From Sulfurihydrogenibium subterraneum DSM 15120 (GTDB lineage Bacteria > Aquificota > Aquificia > Aquificales > Hydrogenothermaceae), in assembly GCF_000619805.1 (NCBI RefSeq), contig NZ_JHUV01000009.1, positions 1-64,000 on the forward strand: a DNA stretch of 64,000 nt, given 5' to 3'. Positions 15,050 to 23,256 of the stretch are shown piece after piece. The position numbers were made by a program, and so were the translations under genes. Under the pieces are notes generated by a model. That model worked only from the letters and a program-made list of their open reading frames with translations, searched no databases and had not been told where the DNA came from. The number at the start of each line of letters is the position of its first letter. Position 1 is the stretch's first letter.

Positions 15050-15559
15050 TTAACCAAACATATCTCTGAATAAACCTTTTGCCCATTCTATATAAGCTTT
15101 GTAGTTTGATTCTGTAGCGTTTTCGTCAACTTTTGGATCCGCAAAGGAGAATCCTTTTTGAGGATCATAAGCGTATTTAACGTCTATCCATCCAGCTTTT
15201 TCTTTTTCAACAGCAGAATAACATAATGTTTCTGGAGATTGCCATGGAATATCTTTACCATTTAACTTAGCTACTATTAGTTTCGCAATGTAATGACCTT
15301 CTGAATTTGAAGTGTTTCCACTTTTTGAGAATGGCTGATTTCTTGCATCTCCTGTTACGTATACTCTTTCATCTCCCATAAAGTGATACTTCAACGGATC
15401 AATAGATGGCCATTTTTCACCTTTTTTAACAAGTCCAGCTTTATAAACAATTCCAGCAGCTTTACAAGTTGGATAAATACTTCCATCTGTAAAATCCAAA
15501 TCTCCCCATTGTTCTGTAATAATTTTCTTTTTATACGTTGAGTGAGAAATTAATGCCAT
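15050..15559 (-). pseudogene. C-terminal fragment of an FccB-like flavoprotein, cut off by an IS
   Basis: This 169-codon ORF carries the last 152 residues of a second FccB-like flavoprotein, including YVTGDARN (FAD contact) and the redox cysteine in TLCYSAVE. Its first 17 codons come from the end of the inserted element plus the duplicated target. An SD-like GAGG lies 7 nt before the ATG, only 2 nt after the transposase stop codon, so the fragment can probably be translated. Joined to the N-terminal fragment (16487-17347) with the insertion removed, it restores a continuous frame of about 435 residues, close to the 422-residue intact paralogue. The fragment lacks the N-terminal FAD-binding motif and is unlikely to work alone. 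Confidence 0.88.
15508..15534. repeat. 27-bp direct repeat, left copy (probable target-site duplication)
   Basis: Positions 15508-15534 and 16498-16524 are identical over 27 bp and directly abut the two ends of the insertion sequence. Deleting the element plus one copy restores the flavoprotein reading frame exactly. Confidence 0.88.
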
Positions 15560-15561
15560 AA

Positions 15562-16398
15562 TTAAACCTCACAGTACCTGAAAAAGCTATAACCTATTGC
15601 ATAAGCATACAAATAGGAAAGAAGCGTTATACCTTTTCTCCATCTACTAAGAGCGTTAAATTGTTTTAACCTTGAAAATATGCTTTCAATAATCTGCCTC
15701 TGAGCTTTATCCTCTTTTGTCTCACATACGATAACATTCTCACATCCTCTATACCCTTTGTCCCCTATTACTTCAAAAAAGCTTATAAGTCTTTTAAACC
15801 AAATACTGGTTTTTGCTCTTAATCTAAAAGATTTAACTTCATGATAACTTGCTGGATGAAACCAAATATCATAAACTCTTCCCTTTGTATCACAAATTAC
15901 CATAACAAGCACTCCATAGTATATCTCTTCAAATTTTACTCTTTTTTTGTAGTGTTGACTGTATAGATTTCTTTTTCTTCTTACCCAAAACATCTTTCCA
16001 TTAAATCTCTTTATTCTCTGGGTTCTTGCTCTGTTTAAATTAGCTACTGGAAGTATTGTACCATCTACTATAAGTCTTGGTTTTTTATTAGATACCAAAA
16101 CTTCTATAATTACAGACAGTATTCTCATTTGTAGATATATTCTAAGCAGTTCGTATATTCTTTTAATTCTTGACTTTCTAAATATGTGATAAGACTTTAT
16201 AGAGTCATCAATAAATTGTCTTGCTATTTTCAAAACAGGCATTCCAGTCATGTATGATAAGATGAAAGCTGCTGCTATTTCTTCATCGGTAATTTTTGGT
16301 TTTCTACCAGCATTAGATTTAGCTGTATTTTTATAAAAAGAAACTTTAAATGATTGAAAATTTTTGAGAAGTATGTTATAAAACTTTTCCAGTTGCAT
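15562..16398 (-). CDS. DDE transposase of the insertion sequence
   Basis: This 278-residue protein has an N-terminal helical DNA-binding part with GRKPKITDEEIAAAFILSYM (about residues 32-51). A DDE catalytic domain follows: IVDGT (first Asp), VIGDKGYRG (second Asp) and RQIIESIFSRLK (Glu). The pattern resembles IS5/IS982-type transposases. Start ATG 16398 has GGGAGG 6 nt upstream, next to a hairpin that overlaps the likely promoter. The stop codon lies 2 nt before the ATG of the downstream flavoprotein fragment. Confidence 0.9.
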   Translation of the reverse strand: MQLEKFYNILLKNFQSFKVSFYKNTAKSNAGRKPKITDEEIAAAFILSYMTGMPVLKIARQFIDDSIKSYHIFRKSRIKRIYELLRIYLQMRILSVIIEVLVSNKKPRLIVDGTILPVANLNRARTQRIKRFNGKMFWVRRKRNLYSQHYKKRVKFEEIYYGVLVMVICDTKGRVYDIWFHPASYHEVKSFRLRAKTSIWFKRLISFFEVIGDKGYRGCENVIVCETKEDKAQRQIIESIFSRLKQFNALSRWRKGITLLSYLYAYAIGYSFFRYCEV

Positions 16399-16408
16399 TT
16401 TTGACCTC

Positions 16409-16450
16409 CCAAAAGTAGTTTGGGTATATTATAACCCGAGCTACTTTTGG
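16409..16450 (-). promoter_or_regulatory. Hairpin covering the transposase promoter and flanking its RBS
   Basis: Arms CCAAAAGTAG (16409-16418) and CTACTTTTGG (16441-16450) pair perfectly, with inner GGGT/ACCC. The loop region contains TATAAT on the minus strand, a likely -10 box. RNA started there lacks the first arm. RNA reading in from outside would contain both arms and fold next to the GGGAGG ribosome-binding site, which would damp transposase synthesis, as known for other insertion sequences. Confidence 0.55.
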
Positions 16451-16486
16451 CTTTTTATTAGAAATAAAATTGAAAAAATGAATTTC

Positions 16487-17347
16487 TCACTCAAGGTATT
16501 GTTCTGTAATAATTTTCTTTTTATTTACATCAACAGCTTTTATAGTTGTGTTTGGATAATACTCTATATAATCTTTTAGTTTGTCATAAGCAGTTTGGAA
16601 CAGCTTTGCTTTTACAGGTGCTTGAGCATGTGGGTCTACAAGTACAACTTTACCTTTTATCTTGTTTTCTTTGAAGTACCATGCTATTAATGCAGCTCTT
16701 TCATATGGACCTGGTAAACATCTATAATCCATCCCTGGAGGTACTGTTAAAGCAAAAGTACCTTCTTCAAATTCCTGAATTTTTCTTTTTAATGCTAAAT
16801 GCTCAGAACCTGGAATAAATGCAGCCGGATACCTTTTTCTTGCTATCTCAACATCCTTTGGATCTTTTATCCATTCAGAATATTCATAGGCTATACCAGG
16901 AGCAAGTACTAAGATGTCATAGCTAAGATATCCTTTGTCTGTATAAACTCTTCTTTTTTCCCTATCAACATCGTAAACGGTTGCATTACAGAAATGATAT
17001 CCATACTTATCAGCAGGTTTTAAAAAGTCATGTATAAGGAACTCAAAAGGAAGAAGGTCAACTAACCATAAATTACTCGTTGGACAAGAGAAAAATTCCG
17101 ATCTTTTATCAACCAAGACTACATCGATATTACTATCTTGAGTTTTGATGTACTTTGCAATAGTTAATCCTGACCAACCAGCACCAACAATTACAACTCT
17201 TGGAGAATTGGGACTTGGTTTTTGGAATTTAAGTTCTTCTTCCGAAACATGAGAAGCAAAAACCTTGTTAGAAAAGCCAGTTTCTAAACTTGCTGCAACA
17301 ATTCCTACACCTGCTGCTTTGAATAAATCCCTTCTGTTTAAACCCAT
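16487..17347 (-). pseudogene. N-terminal fragment of an FccB-like flavoprotein, interrupted by an IS
   Basis: The fragment encodes residues 1-283 of an FccB-like flavoprotein followed by three codons and a stop supplied by the insertion sequence. It has a Tat-type signal (NRRDLFKAAGV), FAD-binding GAGWSG (55-60), SCPTSN (Cys88) and YRCLPGPYER (Cys210, one of the two redox cysteines); the partner cysteine is on the downstream fragment. A good promoter and GGAGG precede the start, so the fragment is probably still transcribed and translated. The intact paralogue at 12999-14267 may cover its function. Confidence 0.88.
16498..16524. repeat. 27-bp direct repeat, right copy (probable target-site duplication)
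   Basis: Identical to 15508-15534; it abuts the right terminal inverted repeat of the insertion sequence. Confidence 0.88.
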
Positions 17348-17422
17348 GAGAAATACCTCCTTTTACATTTATTTTTCATGACTTTGGGGCCCCACAAAGC
17401 CACTACTTTTATATTTATATTT

Positions 17423-17451
17423 ATGATAATACCTGTGTAAGTTATTGTCAA
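17423..17451 (-). promoter_or_regulatory. Sigma-70-type promoter of the flavoprotein-Rieske unit
   Basis: TTGACA (17446-17451) and TATCAT (17423-17428) on the minus strand are spaced 17 nt. The leader of about 65 nt contains a GC-rich GGGGCCCC dyad near 17382-17389 before the GGAGG ribosome-binding site. Confidence 0.7.
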
Positions 17452-17484
17452 ATACATATTTTCCTTATAATTATTTTTATATGC

Positions 17485-17500
17485 TAATATCATGATATTA
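17485..17500. promoter_or_regulatory. Perfect 16-bp palindrome upstream of the flavoprotein promoter
   Basis: TAATATCATGATATTA is a perfect palindrome in the 167-bp gap between the response-regulator gene and the flavoprotein gene, about 34 bp upstream of the -35 box. Its size and place fit a dimeric regulator site; the ligand is unknown. It does not share the half-site of the sox palindromes. Confidence 0.5.
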
Positions 17501-17514
17501 AAACTTTAGAATAA

Positions 17515-18828
17515 TTACAAAAGACCAAAGTTTTTCATCTTGGTTCTAAGTTGTTTTCTTGATATTCCAAGTCTTTGAGCTGCTTTTGTTTGATTAAAAT
17601 TTTCTTCCTGTAAGACTTTTAGTATTATGTTTTTTTCTATCTCGTAAAGATTTAAACTTTTTTCCAAATTTATCTCTGATACTAAAGGCTTTTCTTTTAT
17701 TCTTTGAGGTAAATGTTGAGAGGTTATTATCTCTCCTTGGCAAAGAACTACTGCCCTTTCTATTATGTTTTCAAGTTGTCTCACATTTCCAGGCCAGTCG
17801 TATTCCATAAGAATCTCAAGAGCTTCTTCATCTATATCGTATATGTTTTTATTGTTTATCTTACTAAATTTCTCTATAAATCTTTTTACAAGTAGAGGAA
17901 TGTCTTCTTTCCTTTCTCTTAAAGGTGGGATTTTTAAGTGAATTACGTTTATTCTATAAAATAGGTCTTCTCTAAATTCTTTGTTTTCTATCATCTGTTC
18001 AAGATTTCTGTTAGTTGCAGATATAACTCTACATCTCATCTTTATCAAAGATGTTCCACCTACTCTGTAAAACTCTCTTTCTTGTAGTACTCTTAAAAGT
18101 TTTGCCTGCATAAAAAGAGGCATCTCTCCTATCTCATCTAAAAATAAAGTTCCTTCTCCTGCTAACTCTATCTTTCCTATCTCTCTGTTTCCAGCTCCTG
18201 TATAAGCTCCTTTTTCGTGTCCAAACAGCTCATTTTCAAAAAGTTCTGATGGTATTGCAGAGCAGTTAATAGGTACAAAAGGATTTTTCGCCCTTCTTGA
18301 CCTTTTATGAATAGCTTTTGCCACAAGCTCTTTTCCTGTTCCACTTTCTCCTTCTATTAAAATGTAAGACTCACTTTTACTAACTATTTCTATTTCGTTG
18401 AATAACTCTTTCATTTTTTTACTTTTTCCGATAATACCCTCAAATTCTTCTACTTCAAATGGGTTAGATTGTTTTTCTTTGTAAAACTGAATAAGTTTTA
18501 TAAGGTTGTCTGTATCTATAGGTTTTGGTATGTAATGATTAGCTCCTTTTTTTACAGCTTCTACAGCTCCATTTATAGACCCGTAGGCTGTTATGATTAT
18601 AAAAGGTGTTATACTATCTTTTTTTCTAAACGCTTCTAAAATCTCTATTCCAGTTCCATCTTCTAATAGATAGTCAGACAAGATTAGATTATAGTTATTT
18701 GTATTTAACTTTGTAAGAGCTTCTGACTTACTTTTTGCGGTATCAACTTCATAACCCTCTTTTGTAAGGACTGTTTTAATAATTTTTAAAATACTTTCTT
18801 CATCGTCTATCAACAAAACTTTAAACAT
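17515..18828 (-). CDS. Sigma-54-dependent response regulator (NtrC family)
   Basis: I start at ATG 18828, with AGGAG 8 nt upstream; the GTG nine bases earlier would sit on that site. The 437-residue protein has three domains. The receiver has phospho-acceptor Asp52 in LILSDYLLEDG. The AAA+ domain has Walker A GESGTGKE and the sigma-54 contact loop GAYTGA at about 207-212, a Tyr variant of GAFTGA. The C-terminal Fis-type helix-turn-helix is NFNQTKAAQRLGISRKQLRT. It overlaps the kinase gene by 8 nt. It is the natural candidate activator for the sigma-54-type promoter of soxX (inference). Confidence 0.93.
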   Translation of the reverse strand: MFKVLLIDDEESILKIIKTVLTKEGYEVDTAKSKSEALTKLNTNNYNLILSDYLLEDGTGIEILEAFRKKDSITPFIIITAYGSINGAVEAVKKGANHYIPKPIDTDNLIKLIQFYKEKQSNPFEVEEFEGIIGKSKKMKELFNEIEIVSKSESYILIEGESGTGKELVAKAIHKRSRRAKNPFVPINCSAIPSELFENELFGHEKGAYTGAGNREIGKIELAGEGTLFLDEIGEMPLFMQAKLLRVLQEREFYRVGGTSLIKMRCRVISATNRNLEQMIENKEFREDLFYRINVIHLKIPPLRERKEDIPLLVKRFIEKFSKINNKNIYDIDEEALEILMEYDWPGNVRQLENIIERAVVLCQGEIITSQHLPQRIKEKPLVSEINLEKSLNLYEIEKNIILKVLQEENFNQTKAAQRLGISRKQLRTKMKNFGLL

Positions 18829-20389
18829 CTTTATCACTCCTGTCTATTGGTATTTCTATAATAAATTTAGTGTATTTCCCATATACAGATTCAACATTTA
18901 CAGTTCCACCGTGTAAAAAGATTATTTTATAAACCATTGGAAGTCCAAGTCCTGTTCCTTTTGGTTTTGTTGTGAAAAACGGCTTAAATATCTTTCCTTT
19001 GTTTTCTTCTTTTATTCCTATTCCGTTATCTTCCACTATTAATCTTATTTTATCTTTATTTTTCAAGAATCCTGTTGAAATTTTTATAACAGGGTTTTCT
19101 GTATTTTTTTCTCTTATTGCATCTATTGAGTTTAATATGAGGTTAACTAAAACTTGTTTAATTAAATTTTGGTCTATAAAGGTTTTTGGAAGGTTATTAT
19201 CAAGTTTTAAATCTACCTTAATGCCGTAATCTTCACAGTCGTATATTAACAATGCGATAGAATTTTTTATAACCTCGTTTAAATCTTCTTGGGAAAATTT
19301 AGGTTCTATAAGTTTTGAGAAGTTTAAAAATGAAACGGTCATATCGTTTAATCTGTAGCTTTCTTCTTTTATGATTTTACCAAACTCTTTTATAATTTCA
19401 TCATTTGCGTTGTTTTTTATGTAGTTGGCAGCGTTTGAGATTGAGTAAAGGGCATTTTTTATTTCGTGGGCAATCTTTGCACTCATCTCTCCCATTGCAG
19501 CCATACAGCTTAGGGTCTCTCTTTCTTTATAAGCCTCTTCAAGTTTATTTATGTAATCGTTTAAAGAAGAGAGCATCATATAAAAACTGTAAGTAAGATT
19601 TTCTATTTCATCTCCTGATAACTTTGAAAAAACTTCACACTTAGGACATTCTTTTATAGACTTTTCACCTAAAGAAAAAAGTATCTCCTTTCCATTTTTT
19701 GAGCTAAGCCAACACTCTTCTGTAATTCCTTTTACACAGATTACATCAGATTTAGTTTTTGGTTTAAACTCTACAGCTTCTTTAAGATTGTAAAAGCCAG
19801 TCCAAAAAAGGTTTAGTATACTTTCTTTTAGTTTTATAAGAGGATTTACTAAAACTGTTGAGATAAAGAAAGTTCCTAAAAAAGATGCCACTATTATAAA
19901 TCCTACTATTAAAGAAAGAGGATAGATTATTTTCTTTATATCGTTGATAATGTCCTGTTTTATCTCTTTAATATCATACAGAACAACAACCTTTCCAACA
20001 GGCTCTGAGTCAACTGAAAGGTTATACTCTATTTTTTGTAAATCTTTTTGTGGAAAGTTAGACTCTGATTTACCTAAATACTCTAAATCTGTACTTCCTA
20101 TTACTACTTCGTTTTTGTCTAAGATAAACACATTTTTAACAGATTTTACACTTTTTAAAAATCCTACCAACTCATCTATCTTTTCAAGATTTTTTACTAT
20201 GATTTTATCTTTGTAGCTTTCTGATAGATTTTTAATGTTTTCTTCTAATGATTTTATTCTGTCTTCTAAAAGTCTTTCCTGAAAGTTATATACTGTAAAA
20301 AGTATAGACCCTACAAGGACTGCTAAAATGTAAACAGATATTGATAAAGATGTTTTTAACTTTATAGACAGATTATTTATGTACTTCAT
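18821..20389 (-). CDS. Membrane sensor histidine kinase with a cysteine motif
   Basis: A 522-residue kinase. It has an N-terminal membrane helix (about 13-33), a periplasmic sensor region (about 35-155), a second helix (about 156-182) and a cytosolic linker. The HisKA domain has phospho-acceptor His308 in KIAHEIKN, and the ATPase domain has N, G1 (VEDNGIGI) and G2 (GTGLGLPM) boxes. The linker carries Cys218, Cys226-Trp227, Cys248 and Cys251 (C-x7-CW and CPKC), a pattern seen in some redox- or metal-responsive kinases. The gene overlaps the PhnD-like gene by 4 nt and the regulator gene by 8 nt, so the three form one operon. Confidence 0.92.
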   Translation of the reverse strand: MKYINNLSIKLKTSLSISVYILAVLVGSILFTVYNFQERLLEDRIKSLEENIKNLSESYKDKIIVKNLEKIDELVGFLKSVKSVKNVFILDKNEVVIGSTDLEYLGKSESNFPQKDLQKIEYNLSVDSEPVGKVVVLYDIKEIKQDIINDIKKIIYPLSLIVGFIIVASFLGTFFISTVLVNPLIKLKESILNLFWTGFYNLKEAVEFKPKTKSDVICVKGITEECWLSSKNGKEILFSLGEKSIKECPKCEVFSKLSGDEIENLTYSFYMMLSSLNDYINKLEEAYKERETLSCMAAMGEMSAKIAHEIKNALYSISNAANYIKNNANDEIIKEFGKIIKEESYRLNDMTVSFLNFSKLIEPKFSQEDLNEVIKNSIALLIYDCEDYGIKVDLKLDNNLPKTFIDQNLIKQVLVNLILNSIDAIREKNTENPVIKISTGFLKNKDKIRLIVEDNGIGIKEENKGKIFKPFFTTKPKGTGLGLPMVYKIIFLHGGTVNVESVYGKYTKFIIEIPIDRSDKDV

Positions 20390-21195
20390 TTTAAAACAGG
20401 GAATAACATAAGGACTTTTCTGTAATTTTTTATAATTTCAAACATTTTAGGCTGAGGTTTTACAAATCCATCAACTTCCATCTGTTTTAAAGTGTTCTCA
20501 TCTGCAGAAAAAATAGCATTTTCTATATCTTTGTAAAGTTTTTTATCGATGTTTTTTGAAACCATAATTATATGTCTTGGAAATGAAGGTGATTTTGCTA
20601 TAACTTTAACATACTGCTGATAATCTTTTATACTCTCTTCTTTTACTCCCGCTACATCAGCTATAGAGGATATAAGGGCAAGTATAGCTCCTTTATCTGT
20701 TCCAGAGCTCCATATATTAATAACATCATGTTGAGTTATTCCTGCGTTTGCAAGCATGTAAAGGGGCATCACACAGTTGCTCATACATATAGGACTTCCA
20801 AGGGTTATCTTTTTACCTTTAACGTCTTCTATACTATTTATAGGACTGTCTTTCCTTACTATTAAAACACCGTTTTCTACCGCTTTACCGTTGATTTTCA
20901 TTACAGCGACAGCTTCTACATTATACTGTTTTTTAAGCTCAAAATAAACAACAGAACATCCTACTGCTATCTGTGCTTCTTTCTTTTTAAACATTTGAAA
21001 AAGTTTTTCTATATCTTCTACTATTATCACATCAACACTTTTGTTTATCTTTTCAGACAGATACCTTGCAAAAACACTGTACCTTTTATACTCTTTTATA
21101 GGGTCTCCATAAGATAAAACTGCAAACGTTAACTTTTCTTGAGCAAAGGATGACGAAAGAAAAAGAAGCAATAAAATTAATACCTTTTTAAGCAT
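20386..21195 (-). CDS. PhnD-like periplasmic substrate-binding protein
   Basis: A 269-residue exported protein (signal peptide 1-18) of the PhnD/TtrS-sensor type: FAVLSYGDP near the mature N-terminus, AQIAVGCSVVYF, and GVLIVRKDSPINSIEDVKGKK. An unusual C-x3-C (Cys137, Cys141) sits in LGSPICMSNC, where phosphonate-binding relatives have a Ser/Gly-rich loop; Cys80 is a third cysteine. No ABC permease or ATPase adjoins. It overlaps the kinase gene by 4 nt, so it is probably a sensor subunit rather than a transporter component, comparable with the PhnD-like domain of the tetrathionate kinase TtrS. TATAAT lies 11 nt before the ATG with no clear Shine-Dalgarno. Confidence 0.82.
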   Translation of the reverse strand: MLKKVLILLLLFLSSSFAQEKLTFAVLSYGDPIKEYKRYSVFARYLSEKINKSVDVIIVEDIEKLFQMFKKKEAQIAVGCSVVYFELKKQYNVEAVAVMKINGKAVENGVLIVRKDSPINSIEDVKGKKITLGSPICMSNCVMPLYMLANAGITQHDVINIWSSGTDKGAILALISSIADVAGVKEESIKDYQQYVKVIAKSPSFPRHIIMVSKNIDKKLYKDIENAIFSADENTLKQMEVDGFVKPQPKMFEIIKNYRKVLMLFPVLK

Positions 21196-21223
21196 AAAGA
21201 TAATATATTATAAAAATGCCGAG

Positions 21224-22174
21224 TTAGCAAATACTTACATTATCTGTTGGTAAGCTTAGGCTTTTTACCAGATTTACAACTGTTTTATTTACTTTTGGAA
21301 TGTATCCAACTTTTTCTCCTAACTTTACTATTGCACCGTTTAGAGCTTCTATCTCTGTTTTGTTTCCCGATAACAAGTCGTAATACATTGATGGATAATG
21401 GTCTTTTGTAGGTGGGATTAGTTTTGAGTAGAAAAATTCTATATAATCCTCAGCAGATTGAAAATTCAGTTGTATCTTGTTAAGTTTGCATACTTCAAAA
21501 ATCTCTTTTATAATCTCATTCATTAATTCTCTTGTGTAAGGATTTTCTGCAAGTTCTCCGTATCTTTTCTTTAGTATTGCACCTAATGGGTTTAGGGCGC
21601 TATTGTAAAGTATTTTATCCCATAAAATCTTATACACATCTTTTGAAAAGGATGCTGGAATGCCAGAATGTTTTATAGTACAAACAACGTCAATAACATC
21701 TTTATCCTTAGCTAAATTTTCTGGATGTCCTATTCTAACGTCATCTGCGTTTACCGTAACTGTTGCATAACAAGGCTGATTTATCTTACTTCCAAATATA
21801 ACTCTACCAAGCAAAACTTTTTCTTTCGGCAGATAATTTACAGCTGTTTCGTAGTTTCCATAACCGTTTTGAGTTAGTAAAACAAAAGTTTTGTCTTTGA
21901 CTAAATCTTTTATAGATTTTACAGCTTCTTCTGTATCAAAAGATTTTACTGCAACTATTATTATGTCAAATTCTATATTTAAATCTTCTACTTTATCTAC
22001 TATATCATCTAACTTTGCTTCGTGTACTCCCCATATACCGTCAACCTTTAGGCTTTCACAGTTATACTTGTTTTTATCTCTAACAAGTCCGTAGACTTTA
22101 TGACCTGCTTTTTTTAAAAATACTGCAAAAACTGTACCTACTGCACCAAGTCCTACAATAAGTATGTTTTTCAT
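21224..22174 (-). CDS. panE: 2-dehydropantoate 2-reductase
   Basis: PanE reduces ketopantoate to pantoate with NADPH in pantothenate (coenzyme A) synthesis. The 316-residue protein starts with the Rossmann motif GLGAVG (8-13). It continues with LTQNGYGN and the catalytic Lys region [18 protein letters not shown], then a C-terminal helical domain with the conserved [16 protein letters not shown]. Length is normal. It overlaps thrC by 4 nt, so it is translationally coupled to it. Other ApbA/PanE-family reductases cannot be excluded, but the motif set fits PanE well. Confidence 0.88.
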   Translation of the reverse strand: MKNILIVGLGAVGTVFAVFLKKAGHKVYGLVRDKNKYNCESLKVDGIWGVHEAKLDDIVDKVEDLNIEFDIIIVAVKSFDTEEAVKSIKDLVKDKTFVLLTQNGYGNYETAVNYLPKEKVLLGRVIFGSKINQPCYATVTVNADDVRIGHPENLAKDKDVIDVVCTIKHSGIPASFSKDVYKILWDKILYNSALNPLGAILKKRYGELAENPYTRELMNEIIKEIFEVCKLNKIQLNFQSAEDYIEFFYSKLIPPTKDHYPSMYYDLLSGNKTEIEALNGAIVKLGEKVGYIPKVNKTVVNLVKSLSLPTDNVSIC

Positions 22175-23241
22175 TTTAGCTCTAAAAACCTTGCTATCTC
22201 GTTTAAATCTGGTGGTAGTTCAACAGGTTTTTCGCTTGCCTTTATTACAGTGTCAGGGTCTTTAAGACCATTTCCTGTTAGTGTACATACAATAGTTTCT
22301 CCACCTTTAAAAAGACCCTTTTTATATGCTTTTATAACACCTGCAATGGAAGCTGCAGATGCTGGCTCACAGAAAACCCCTTCTGTAGATGCTACTAACT
22401 TGTATGCTTGTAGTATCTCTTCATCTGATACTGCATCTATAAACCCATTACTCTCCTTTGCTGCTTGTAGGGCAGGTTGCCAGCTGTAAGGGTTGCCTAT
22501 TCTTATTGCGGTTGCTATCGTTTGTGGATTTTTTATAGGAAAACCTTTTACGATAGGTGCTGACCCTTCTGCTTGCCATCCTATCATTCTTGGCGTTTTT
22601 TTAGCTTTACCAAGCTGATAGTACTCTTTATAACCTTTCCAGTACGCCGTAATATTACCAGCATTTCCAACAGGTATAAAATGAAAATCAGGTGCATCTT
22701 CAAGATAGTCCACTATTTCAAATGCAGCTGTCTTTTGACCTTCTATTCTGTAAGGATTAACTGAGTTTACAACTTCTACTGGGAATTTTTCTCCTATCTC
22801 TCTTACAATTTCAAGAGCATCGTCAAAGTTCCCCATCACAGCTATGATTTTAGCTCCGTAAACCATAGCCTGAGATAGTTTCCCTATGGCAACCGCACCT
22901 TTTGGTAGTAGAACGTAAGCTCTCATTCCAGCCCTTGCTGCGTAAGCAGCTGCAGATGCAGAAGTGTTTCCTGTTGATGCACATATTACAGCTTCTTTAC
23001 CTGTTTCTTTTGCTTTTGATATAGCCATAGTCATACCACGGTCTTTGAAAGACCCTGTAGGGTTTAGTCCTTCGTACTTTAAATAGATTGTAAGATTTTT
23101 ATCGGGAGCTATCTCTTTTGAGAGGTTATCTGCTTTTATAAGGGGTGTGTTCCCTTCGTGAAGAGTTATAATCGGTGTTTTATCACTTACTGGTAAGTAC
23201 TCTCTGTAAGCTTCAATTATTCCATTCCATTTACATCCCAA
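22171..23241 (-). CDS. thrC: Threonine synthase
   Basis: This PLP enzyme converts O-phosphohomoserine to threonine. The 356-residue length fits the shorter bacterial class. The PLP-binding lysine is Lys66 in GSFKDRG, with phosphate-binding [14 protein letters not shown] and [11 protein letters not shown] near the C-terminus. Translation starts at TTG 23241 with GGAGG 9 nt upstream. It overlaps panE by 4 nt and is preceded 15 nt upstream by the ABC ATPase gene. asd, which supplies the upstream aspartate-family intermediate, is also in this window (29847-30860). Confidence 0.93.
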   Translation of the reverse strand: MGCKWNGIIEAYREYLPVSDKTPIITLHEGNTPLIKADNLSKEIAPDKNLTIYLKYEGLNPTGSFKDRGMTMAISKAKETGKEAVICASTGNTSASAAAYAARAGMRAYVLLPKGAVAIGKLSQAMVYGAKIIAVMGNFDDALEIVREIGEKFPVEVVNSVNPYRIEGQKTAAFEIVDYLEDAPDFHFIPVGNAGNITAYWKGYKEYYQLGKAKKTPRMIGWQAEGSAPIVKGFPIKNPQTIATAIRIGNPYSWQPALQAAKESNGFIDAVSDEEILQAYKLVASTEGVFCEPASAASIAGVIKAYKKGLFKGGETIVCTLTGNGLKDPDTVIKASEKPVELPPDLNEIARFLELK

Positions 23242-23256
23242 GAAAATTTGCCTCCT

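Larger units (their letters stand above)
15535..16497 (-). mobile_element. Insertion sequence (963 bp) with 17-bp terminal inverted repeats
   Basis: The ends are 17-bp inverted repeats with one mismatch (ACSTTGAGTGAGAAATT; 15535-15551 and 16481-16497), directly flanked by 27-bp direct repeats. The single gene inside encodes a DDE transposase. The element is complete and looks recent: repeats and duplication are essentially intact. It splits an FccB-like flavoprotein gene. Family assignment (IS5/IS982-like) is tentative, because those families usually make target duplications below 10 bp. Confidence 0.9.

Noticed and set aside
13983-15057. Longer Rieske ORF starting at 15057
   Set aside because: It would run through the terminator at 14981-15007 and lacks a ribosome-binding site; ATG 14958 has both a Tat-type N-terminus and GGAGG.
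17382-17389. GGGGCCCC as a sigma-54 or operator element
   Set aside because: The spacing does not give a GG-N10-GC element, and the dyad lies downstream of the mapped-looking sigma-70 promoter, so it is at most a leader hairpin.
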